64,000 bases of DNA. Source: Macrotrachela quadricornifera. Taxonomy: Eukaryota > Rotifera > Eurotatoria > Philodinida > Philodinidae. Positions 24,046-33,565 of the stretch are shown here, in pieces. A program made the translations under genes and the position numbers. The notes under the pieces were generated by a model. It saw nothing but the letters and a program-made list of their open reading frames with translations. It ran no database searches and was not told the DNA's origin. The DNA lies in NCBI GenBank assembly GCA_022393335.1, contig JAJEKB010020547.1, positions 1-64,000 on the forward strand. The letters run 5' to 3'. Numbering within the stretch: the stretch's first letter is position 1; each line of letters begins with the position of its first letter.

Positions 24046-24317
24046 AGTATCTTTTTTCATTATAAATAAATTCTACGTACCATCTATATTGATTTGGCTT
24101 ATTAAATGTGACATTTTTTTTAAAAATTTATTCGATTTTAATCTAAAAATAAATCAAGAATATTTATTTAAAAAAAACTGTATCCGTCTATCTTGTAGAT
24201 TAGAAGAATAAGAATGGTATAGTAATCGGTCTATCGACTGAAATAAATAACTATTTATCTATCCGACCATTACGAACATTCAAGACGGATAAGTGAATAA
24301 AAAGAAATACATACATA

Positions 24318-24663
24318 CCCAGGTCGAGTGTTACGGACTTTGTACACGGTCGTATACAACCGTATACGGAAAAGATACGGTCGTTTACGACCGTGTTTTG
24401 CCGTAATACATGTGACCGTATTACGATCGTATATCTCCGTAACTGTATATGGTCGTATACGACCGTATACGGAGTAAAATGGATCAAAACGGAAATTGTA
24501 TACGGTTTTCGTTTATGGAGACAGTAAACGACCGTTCTTTTGTCCGTATATCGCCGTATTTTTCCGTATACGACACGAAAATATACGATCGTAATACGGT
24601 CACATGTAAATTGTCGTATTTCTCCGTATACGGTCGTAAGCGACCGTGCCTGTTCGACCTGGG
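24318..24663. mobile_element. Palindromic MITE copy 2, same family as 23635-24045
   Basis: It has the same 10-bp termini (cccaggtcga/tcgacctggg) and the same cgtatacggtcg-type interior, but is shorter (346 against 411 bp). It is flanked by TA on each side, so the two copies together suggest a 2-bp target duplication. ORFs listed through it arise only because the repeat lacks stop codons; they are not genes. Confidence 0.85.
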
Positions 24664-26287
24664 TATAGAACAAAAGAAAACATTCAATGGCGTCGAATAG
24701 TACTAAGAATGACCTAATTTCGACATAATATTTGGAATATATATATCATATTCGATGATGGAAAAAAGTCAAAATCTCATATACTAGCGATATCGATCAC
24801 AATGTAAATAAACTTTGATTGTTTTAATTTTCTAAATAATAATTAAATTATTCATATTTATAATTTCTATTAATAACAGAATATATTATTAATTGAAAAA
24901 TATGAATCATAAAGGACGGGGTCGTCTAAGGGCCATTTTTGGGCCCCCGCCAGTTTGAGCTGGTTCATAGATTATTCGATGCAGAATTTTATGAGGAATC
25001 GTTTGGTACCAAAATTAAGCTATTTCGAATGAGTTTTAACGGAGTTTTGCTCAAAATACTGACATGTTCTGCTATACTATAAATGTATACTTGATATACA
25101 AAGAAATCATATGTATTTTTTTCTAAAAATAATATTTCTTATCCAAAATAATATCAAATGAATGCTCATTTCATACTCTATCTATGGTAAAAATTTCAGC
25201 TCGAACAGTTGAAGTATTGATGAGTTATGATGAAAAAACTGATAACTGTCAGTATGAGAATTATATAATTATCATATTATGTCTTGCACATCTTTTCAGT
25301 AGTTTTGCAATATCTCAAGAAAGGAAAATATCAAAATGGGATTTTGATTGATTATGAAAGCTCGAAAGAAGAGCTACAAAATCAAGTATTTTCTAGTTCA
25401 TTTAGAGGTGACCTTCAGGGAAATAATTGAGTCAACTTTTGTTCAACTGTTAATGAAAATATTATATCATTATATGCAACTCATTCTTAAGAAAAATCAT
25501 ATTTTTTTTTTAAATGAAGGCTTTTTTCACAGGTAAAATTTCATGAGGAATCTTTTTATGATAAAATACATGTAATTAAGATCTATCGTACACTCATTTC
25601 TAGTCAAAATGTCAATATATACTTGTTAACAACTGATGAAAAAAATGATAAGTTATACTTCATATTCACAGAGGAGATATTGAGAAAAAGTATTTTTTTC
25701 TAATAATAATTATCATTTTGTTGATGATAAAAAGATCAATTTCAACGATTTGAATCATATTTTATATTTTCAAAGACATGTTTTAGATAATATTGTTAAA
25801 ATAGTATCATCTGTCTACTGTAATGATACATGAAAATTAATATTTTTTATCTAATTTTAAAATTTAAAAAAAATGTTATGAGATGTTCTTTTTTAATAAT
25901 TCCTTAGATAATTTCATTAAAATAGGTCGAGATAAGCTACATTGACGCGCTACATTGAAAAGTGTATGTAGCTTATCCTTGTTAGCTTGAACCAGTCAAA
26001 TTGCATTCCATGTTATACTTTTTTTCTTTCTCTTCGTATGTATTAAAATTAAACAGATATTTTTTCAATTCTATCATTGGAAGAAGAAAAAATTTTTGAA
26101 AATTTTAATTGGCATAAGATGTTCGAAATGCGACTTAAGATTCAGAAAATATTGATATCTTCTCTCGGATTAAATTTAATACATTTATATATAATGTAAA
26201 AAAACACAAATCATAAATAACTGAGACACTGAAAAAACTTTTATAACTGAAAAAGTCTTAAAAGCGGATTTGTTTTTATGCTAGATA
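24664..26287. other. Gene-free stretch before the Penelope-like element, with weak internal repetition
   Basis: No gene. Two segments starting near 24985 (atgaggaatcgttt) and near 25540 (atgaggaatctttt) resemble each other and may be a degraded tandem copy. An exact 11-bp stem, gataagctaca/tgtagcttatc (25931-25977), lies about 310 bp upstream of the retroelement ORF. The segment at 24905-24955 is a GC-rich island (ggggtcgtctaagggcc). Confidence 0.45.
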
Positions 26288-28829
26288 ATGGAATATGATT
26301 ATGAACGCCCAGAAAAAAAAATTAATAATTTCTTTAATTCACTGTTGGTGTTAACTTATTTTCTGACATCACATATTCGTCGAAATTGCGAATTAAAAAT
26401 GAAAATCGCTAAAACTGAACGTGCTGAACATGTTGCTTGGGAGCAATTCCAAATAATTGCAACACCTACTCAAAAAACATTAGGTATTGTTTTAAAAACA
26501 CAACTTTTAAAGACTCGTGAAAAATATATTCGATATGAAGTAGCAGCAGCACATGCTACACCTAATATTGTTACACTTCCAAAAATATTACCAACTCTTA
26601 TGCTTAGATTTCGTTTTGATGAGACAATAATGTCTGATCAAGAAATTAAAGATATATATGAGAGTATGGATAATATAACACGAGATTATCGATTAAGAGC
26701 CACTGATTTATATATGCGTACAACAAAAATTGAACTTGATTATCATAATGATCGAGTTAAACAATTATTAGATGGATCAGTTCTAGGTATATCTGAACAA
26801 CCTGATGATGATACAGAAGCTGTAAAAGTTTTTCAACTTTTTATAAAAGCACATCAACATCATACTTCAGCATTAGCTAAAATGAAAGTTCTTTTTTTAG
26901 AAGAACAATGCGTCAAAGACACTCCAGATCCTCTAATACCAATGTCAGATCTAATAAATCTAACAGGTCCAGTTCAAGGAGTTATTCGATTGAACAAAGA
27001 ATAAATGCTCCAACAGTTATAAATCAAGCTTCTCTTAAACTTTCTAGGAGAGAGTTTGAAATTTTGAAAAAAGGACCACGTTTTATTTTAAATGATCCAT
27101 TAATAGTAGCTAAAAGAAGAACTAACGAACTTCAAATTATATATGAAAAGATTCGAAAATATAATACTGAACATGGTTGGATTCTTCCTAATACTACATT
27201 AAAAATGTTTATAGATAAATTAGATAATGAATTAATAAAAATACATAAACAAAGTATTCCAAATAGAGACTTAAATATTTGTCATAATTTAATTAAACGT
27301 ATTAAAAATTCAAATACGATTCTAAGAAAAACTGATAAATCAAAAGTCTTTCATTTAGGAAATTTATCCAATTATACGGATAAAGCTAAACAATATATGT
27401 GTAAAACGAATGCATATGAAAGTTTAAATGTTAAGAATCTACTTAGAGATCTTGTCAATAGAACAAATTCTATGCTTCTTAACCTTTTAAAAGGTAAACA
27501 CATAAATCAATATTTATATAAAAAATTTTATGTAGATATAAATAAAGCAAAATTAGCACATCTATATTTTTTGGCAAAAGCTCATAAGCCCCGATACACC
27601 ATTAAGACCGATCGTTGCTGGTATGAAATCCCCAAGGATTGAAATTTCACGATGGTTAGATTCCATCTTAAGATCATTGTTTGATCAGATGGCTATAGAT
27701 ACATCTATTTCAAATGGTGTACAATTAATTTTCAAATTAAAGAAATGGGCTAATCAATTTCTAAATGAAAATACTGTTTTTAACTATGGATGTATTTGAT
27801 TTATATACAATGGTACCACAAGAAGGAGGCATACAAGCAATTAAAAAATTGCTTCGATTCTTCCATTTAAACGAAGTAGATGGTGTAAAAACACCTATAA
27901 TTCTATTATTAGCTTGTTTCGTCATGGAAAATAATTTTTTCTTTTACGATGGAACATATTATAAACAAATACGAGGTGGTGCCATGGGTTCTCCTCTTAC
28001 ACTCACGATATGTAACGCATACATGTACTTTTTTGAAATTCCCATTATTAAATGGGTAAATCATACAAATGGGATATATAGACGTTACATTGACGATATT
28101 TTCTTGGCTTCAAATAAGCCAAAAGAATTTCTTGAAGACCTCGTTCAACATTGGAATAGAATGGACATTAACATTAAATTAACACCAGATATTGGTTTAA
28201 TAGTTAATTTTCTTAATGTTACTATTTCAAATCAGAACGGTAGACTTCACACATTGGTTTATCATAAACCATCACATGAGCCCTATTTTTTACCTTTTGA
28301 TAGTGCTCATGCAATATTTATAAAAAAGAACATTCCATATCAAGCAATAATTCGTGCAATTAGATATTCTTCTGACTTTATTTATTTTAAGAAAGAAGAA
28401 TCATATACAACATTGTCATTATTACTTAATGGATATTCTTTGAAATTTATTCAAGAACAATATTATCGTGCTATGTATGATATGAATTGTTCATGGCCTA
28501 ACCGCTATAATTATAATAGCATTCGAAATCTTTTTCTTCGACATTATTTTTTCAATCTGAATAAGATAAAAAATAAAAAGAAGAAGAAAAAAATGAATTT
28601 TGATACACAAATGATAATGCATTTTTCATATTTTAAAGGTATGAAAAATTTTGCATTTATCTTCCATCAGATATGGGATGAAATTTTCGGTTTTTTAGTC
28701 ATATCGACTATTCGATCAATGATAGGCTTCCGAAATTGTGATTCCCTACAGAAGAAATTGGTGAAAAAGAAACTAAAAAAAACTTTTCTAACTTTTTCAC
28801 CAAATCTAGATGAAGAAAACATTTTATGA
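26288..28829 (+). mobile_element. Athena-type Penelope-like retroelement: N-terminal ORF plus reverse transcriptase, frameshifted, no GIY-YIG endonuclease
   Basis: Segment 26288-27004 encodes a helical N-terminal region. Segment 26908-27642 continues with FEILKKGPRFILNDP and ends at LAKAHKP. Segment 27765-28829 contains the RT core: LTMDVFDLYT (motif A Asp), RGGAMGSPLTLTICN (motif B), RRYIDDIF (catalytic YIDD) and FLNVTI..YHKPSHEPYFL, then a thumb region and a basic tail. The three frames must be joined by shifts near 27000, 27594 (after cataagccccga) and 27776 (in a T5 run). No GIY-YIG domain follows the RT before the stop at 28829, as in the endonuclease-deficient Athena elements of bdelloids. 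Such elements are telomere-associated, but no telomere-like repeat is seen here. The copy is probably dead, unless the T-run shift is a sequencing error. Confidence 0.85.
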
Positions 28830-28937
28830 TATTCATTTAGATTTGTAGTAGTTATAATGCTACTACCTTTTTGACTCATTTTTTTAGACCCATGCCGGTC
28901 GTATTAATATATTTTCGACCGTGTGCTGGTCATTTTT

Positions 28938-29223
28938 TGGAATCCATGAAAGATGCTCCCCGGACATTTGCTCCCGCGACACTTGCTCCCCAGCGTCATT
29001 TGCTCTCCAGGCCCAGATCTAACCCCAATCAAAACCAAAACTCATTCTATGTCTCGCCCTCACCCACACCTACGTCCCCATCCACATCTGCGCCCTCACC
29101 CTCACTCAGTCTTGCGCCTACACCCGCATCTATGCGGGGAGCAAGTGTCGTTGGGGAGCAAGTGTCACTGGGGAGCAAGTGTCACTGGGGAGCAAGTGTC
29201 CGGGGAGCATCTTTCGGGATACC
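28938..29223. mobile_element. MITE with ~27-bp terminal inverted repeats, 9-bp target duplication and internal tandem 18-mers
   Basis: The left end is gaatccatgaaagatgctcc, and the right end in reverse complement is ggtatcccgaaagatgctcc; pairing continues to ccggaca. An exact 9-bp direct repeat, cattttttg, flanks it (28929-28937 and 29224-29232). The subterminal arms carry direct copies of ggggagcaagtgtcact (three or more at 29142-29200) and inverted copies at 28960-29010. The 9-bp duplication suggests a Mutator-like origin, although the family is not certain. It sits inside the repeat region downstream of the retroelement. The two overlapping ORFs through it are artefacts. Confidence 0.8.
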
Positions 29224-29232
29224 CATTTTTTG

Positions 29233-29760
29233 ACCTTATAGTGGTCCTTATTTGTTTTTGACTGATACTGATCCTGTCATGTCATGTCATATTCATTTTT
29301 TGTTTGATATCAATCCCGTCATGCCATATTTATTTTTTGTTGTGACCTGGTATTGGTACTGGCCTCATCATTATTTATTTTTGATCGGGTTTTAGTGATT
29401 GTCCCGTCATGCCATATTCAATTTTTGTTTTGACCTGGTATTGATGCTGGTCCTGCCATGACATTTTCAATTTTCATTTTTTGTCCTGGTATCAATGCTT
29501 GTCATGTCACACCATTCGTGTTGCTCATACCATTGGTATTGATCACCGGTCATGTGACACCATTCGTATTGCTCATGCCATTGGTACTGCTCATTACTAT
29601 TTTTCATGCCATATTATCGGTGCTGCTCATTGGTGCTACTCGTGGCATATTATTGGTGCTGCTACTGGTCATATCATTTCTTTTTGTATTTTGTTGTTGT
29701 TGCTTAAATCTGTTAATTTTTTGTAATTGTTTGTTTTTTAAGTTTTTTGTTATGTCCTGG
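29233..29760. repeat. Degenerate tandem repeat downstream of the Penelope-like element
   Basis: Successive units resemble 'gacctggtattgatgctggtcctgtcatgccatattcattttttg', with variable length of about 50-65 bp. Further weaker units on the other side of the MITE (28885-28928, ccggtcgtattaat...gaccgtgtgctggtcattt) suggest the array was already there when the MITE inserted. It may be the 3' untranslated region of the retroelement. Confidence 0.6.
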
Positions 29761-30007
29761 AGAAGTTTATTCTAAAATAAACTGAAACCGGTAGATAAAC
29801 AAACTTCTTTATTTTAACAAACAACAACAATAGCAGATAACAAAATTTAATTGAGGCATATTCGTGTTATTGATCTCTACTTGTTCTTCTTTTTTAATAA
29901 ATTCCATACTGTACTTTTGACCGACGCCTATATCCTAAAAGAATTTGACCTATTATCTTTTAAAAAATAATAGTAAATTGAACGTAATCGTGCGAAAAGT
30001 ACTTTAA

Positions 30008-30137
30008 GAAATTTTGGTTTACTGTAGAAATATCGAAAGTAAAAAATGTCGAAAAAATCGAAAAAAGGACGTGGTAGGTGGCGCCACCTTTTCGGCATTT
30101 TTACTTTCGATGTTTTTACAGTAAACCGAAGTTTCGA
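30008..30137. mobile_element. 130-bp near-perfect hairpin MITE
   Basis: The ~45-bp arms starting ggtttactgtagaaatatcg (left) and, in reverse complement, ggtttactgtaaaaacatcg (right) pair with few mismatches around a centre containing the palindrome aggtggcgccacct (30076-30089). The TIR-internal motif atcgaaagtaaaaa resembles the interior of the MITE at 43531-43786. The remaining sequence from 29761 to 30913 holds nothing else I can support. Confidence 0.75.
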
Positions 30138-30913
30138 CCAATAGAATCTTTTATTTCGTTATCATACTAACACATTAAAAGATACGTGAGAAAAAAACTT
30201 AATAAATATAACAGTACGATAAAACATCGTGCATAAGATCATTCATTAATTTTGATTATTTCATGATTGAATCAATACAATAATCACCCATGGTAGTTGA
30301 CTTACATCTGAAGACGATAATAAAATTATACTGTAGTTTTGTTTTTAGTATGTTAGTTAAATTTCTCATGGACTCAAAGAAGTTCGTTTTTCTATCATTT
30401 AACATACTGTATTAAATTAAAAAAAACAAGATAAAATGTGGAAGCATTTACAATTTATTTTATACATGAGATAAGGCAAATGAAATTTTTTTTTCTTCTA
30501 CGATGCAAATTAGTTCTTCAAAGTTTTGTTGATTTTAAAAACAAAAATTTGCAATTATAAAATTTTATTTTTTTAATACAACGTATTAAATGATAGAAAA
30601 AAAGGGAACTTCTTTTTATTATTCATAAGAAAATAAATTATAGAAATTTAAAGTCAGCTATTATGGAACATATTACTTATCTTTTGATATATTCTGTTTT
30701 TTCTATAATTTGATCAAATAATTACAAGGTAAATATATTATATTTCTTTCTGATACTTTGATGAGAAAAAAAAAGATCGATAAACATAATCATAAATACG
30801 AATAAGTACTTAAGTAAATATACCTTTTTCTTTTTTAATATTGATTATAATTTATTTTCCTTATTAGTTATTAAATATCCTTACACATGATTATTTTATT
30901 TTAGTATTATAAT

Positions 30914-31516
30914 ATGTCTTCTAAAGAATCAGCTCTTATTATTGGCCTTGGTGGTGTAACTAATGGTGGTAAAACAACAATGTGTAATTCATTAAAAAAT
31001 TTATTTTCATCAAATAAATATAATCTTCATGTTATATCAATGCATCTTGATCATTATTTTCGTTCAATTGATGATCCAAATCATATATATTTAGATGAAT
31101 TTAATCATCATGATTGGGATTGTTTAAATGCCCTTGATATAGATAAATTTATTAATGATATTGAATTAAATCGTTATAAATGTGATATATTACTTATTGA
31201 AGGTTTTCTTATATATAATATTCCAATATTATCAGATAAAAAAATATTTGATTTAATTTATTATTTTGATTTATCATATGATGAATGTTATCGAAGACGA
31301 TTAGGAAGAAATTATGATCCACCAGATCCACCAGGTTATTTTGAAAGACATGTTTGGCAAGCATGTATTAAAGCAAAACAAGAAGTATTTGAACAATATA
31401 ATAATCAAACAACTAATATTGTTAATACAACAGAAGAATCATTCGAAAAAATTGAAGATAATATTGTAAAAGATATTGAAACAGAATTATTTAAAAGACA
31501 TAAAATTAATAAATAA
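30914..31516 (+). CDS. NMRK1: Nicotinamide riboside kinase (NRK-type, P-loop)
   Basis: A single-exon 200-aa protein that phosphorylates nicotinamide riboside to NMN with ATP, in the cytosolic NAD salvage route. The P-loop is GLGGVTNGGKTTMCNSL (residues 12-28), almost the same as the NRK1 motif G-x-SGVTN-x-GKTT. Also visible are HLDHYF (about 44-49, substrate-binding Asp), HHDWDCLNALD (the Asp that contacts the ribose in NRK), the Walker-B-like ILLIEGFLIYN (about 93-103), and the lid/substrate loop RRRLGRN followed by YDPPDPPGYFERHVW, which matches the PPDxPGYFxxHVW signature. The length matches NRK1 (about 199 aa). An acceptor-like tattttag lies just before the ATG, so a 5'UTR intron is possible. 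Confidence 0.92.
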   Translation: MSSKESALIIGLGGVTNGGKTTMCNSLKNLFSSNKYNLHVISMHLDHYFRSIDDPNHIYLDEFNHHDWDCLNALDIDKFINDIELNRYKCDILLIEGFLIYNIPILSDKKIFDLIYYFDLSYDECYRRRLGRNYDPPDPPGYFERHVWQACIKAKQEVFEQYNNQTTNIVNTTEESFEKIEDNIVKDIETELFKRHKINK

Positions 31517-31636
31517 ATATTATTACCTTTACCTACGATATAGAGAACTAAAATATTTTCATGTTTTGTCATACAAATTGTGCAATACCATCAATCTTGT
31601 GAGATATTTTAAAAGAAACATAAAAAAATTTGTAAG

Positions 31637-31881
31637 ATGATGTTAAAACCAACTTCTGGTCGACAAGGATTTAATTATGTTGAAAATTTCATTGATAAAA
31701 AAAGCAAGCAAAAATAAAAAATAATATTTAGTTTATTTATTATATCAATATTTTAGTGACATCGTTCGATCAACAAAATTCTAATATAAATATGATAAAT
31801 ACATCGAATGAAATAAAAAAAGAACAACAATCAAAAATTATACAACAAACTACAGATGCAATTAAAGAAGTTAAAGATTAA
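31637..31881 (+). CDS. Possible tiny two-exon gene or remnant; unrecognised
   Basis: ATG at 31637 opens MMLKPTSGRQGFNYVENF, which stops within 26 codons. After a plausible acceptor (atattttag, about 31757) a second frame reads INTSNEIKKEQQSKIIQQTT and ends KEVKD-stop at 31881. No canonical donor was found that joins the two. It may be a very small hydrophilic protein, or the end of a decayed gene. I do not recognise it. Confidence 0.22.
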
Positions 31882-32111
31882 TTCATTTTATCGAATTAAA
31901 ATAAAATAACTTTTTCATTATTTTATTTTTTTTTTATCTCATAATAATCATATTTTTATTGAATTTTATTCTACATCACTTATACTACATACATCCTCTC
32001 ATTATTTTAATGTTAATCTTCTTGAATCTCAAAATAACAATTGATTATTAAATTTTCAACAATAAACTTATCAAACTATAATAGATGTGATTATATATGT
32101 ATCTAATTGAA

Positions 32112-32663
32112 CAATCTCTCTCGGACAAAAAAAAAACTATCATTTTCTATTTCACTTTTACATCGCTTAATACTTTCTTTTAAAAAAACAAAATATACAA
32201 GCTACAAAGTAAAGCCTATTTTAATAGGCTTTACTTTTTGCTTTCAAAAAAAGTAAAATTCTGTGCGACCGATTTTCGACGCTGCAAAAAAATCATTTTT
32301 CTAGACGGACGAGAAATTTCTTTCTTCTTATTTGAATAAATTGTTCTATATAAATTATAGAGCTTTTCACTCTGCATCTAGTGGTATATTTTGTTTTTCA
32401 TATTAGTTGATAAAAAGATGAAATAAGGAAAAAGGAATTTCTCGTTGACATAGAAAAAAATGATTTTTTCGCAGCATCGAAAATTGGTCGCACAGGATTT
32501 TGCTTTTTATGAAATCAAAAAGTACACTATTAAAATAGGCTTTACTTTGTAGCTTGTAGTCCTTTTCACGCTGCATCTTGTGATATATTTTGCTTTTTTT
32601 AGAAAAAAGTATTAAGCGATGTAAAAGTGAAATAGAAAATGATAGTTTCTTTTTGTCCGAGAA
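32112..32663. mobile_element. 550-bp foldback element
   Basis: The outer arms (ctctctcggacaaaaa...catcgcttaatactttc, 32112-32183) are inverted at 32595-32663 (aagtattaagcgatg...tttttgtccgagaagg). The inner arms (caagctacaaagtaaagcct and gcgaccgattttcgacgctgc) are inverted at about 32555-32460. A small internal palindrome, aagcctattttaataggctt, lies near 32212. There is no ORF. It is a non-autonomous element of unknown family. Confidence 0.75.
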
Positions 32664-33565
32664 GGAATTGAATTTCGATAGACATAAATATCTTTATATT
32701 AAAGTAGAGAATTGTTAAATAGTGTAGGTAACTATACAGATAGATAAGAAACATATTAATCAATCAAAAGACAAAATTTTTGTTAGTTCTTTTATATCAA
32801 ACATGTTACATAGTTGTAAGTTATAATCAGGCTTACCGATCAGGGGGGGCTGGATCCCCCCAGCTCCCCACCCCCTCAAATTTGAAAACATGTTTGACTT
32901 TCTGCCGAAACTTTTAAAGCTTTCTGCTAAAATTCTTGAGTTTTTCGGATAAACAAGCACAAATACCGGAATTTTAAGCTCTTTCCCTTGATTTTCTGAC
33001 AGAAAGCCATATGATAGCACTTTCTGGCAAAATTTCTGGCCTTTCTGCCAAATTTTAGCTCCTCCCACTTTTAAAAACAATCGGGAACCATGGTTATAAT
33101 AAATAAATTATCAGGTGAGCAATACTTCTTTTTTTTTCATGTGTTATACGTTTTTATCTTTCTTATTTTACAATATTTATGTAAATTATATTGTCCATAC
33201 TAGTATTGATAGAATTCACATCTACTTGTGAAACTGACGATTCTTATTATATTCGAATCATGGCAAAACAGAGATTGAAAAATAATTTCGTTTATGAGAA
33301 ATAAATAAGATGTACAGGACAAATCTTTCCATATTTCGAATCCTATTTATCTCATTGAGTGAAAGAAATAAATTTATATAATTGACAGTAAAATTTATTG
33401 ATAAAATTAATAATTTTCTATTTATTGAATGGAATATTGGAACAGAGGAAAATATTGCAGTTTAATTGAAGGTATCTAACAATAGTTTGTTCTTCGTTCT
33501 TCTCTTGTATTATTGATTAAAATATTTGTTAGAAATAAGAAGTCTCGATTTTACGACGTCTTGTA
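32664..33565. other. Intergenic stretch with a G/C-homopolymer island
   Basis: A segment at about 32838-33095 begins cagggggggctggatcccccc, contains repeated 'ttctg(c/a)caaaattt' phrases, and is bordered by ttataatc/ggttataa. It may be another short inverted-repeat element. The 106-codon ORF on the minus strand (32760-33080) lies in this repeat and is not considered a gene. Confidence 0.4.

Noticed and set aside
24251..24700. Overlapping ORFs of 67-140 codons on both strands
   Set aside because: They lie in the palindromic MITE copy 2, whose repeats simply lack stop codons. The translations mirror each other and are not protein-like.
28871..29261. Two overlapping ~100-120-codon ORFs rich in Pro/His/Ser
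   Set aside because: They run through the G/C-rich MITE and tandem repeats; composition is dictated by the repeats.
29458..29775. Leu/Val/Ile-rich 105-codon ORF looking like a multi-pass membrane protein
   Set aside because: It is a translation of the degenerate tandem array (ttggtattgctcat-type units), with a parallel ORF in another frame.
25921..29790. Hammerhead ribozyme expected in Penelope-like/Athena elements
   Set aside because: I looked for the ctganga...gaaa core near both ends of the element. Only partial matches (ctgatgaaaaaa near 25632, ctgaaaccgg near 29781) without the required stems were found. A covariance search (Rfam hammerhead models) would settle it.
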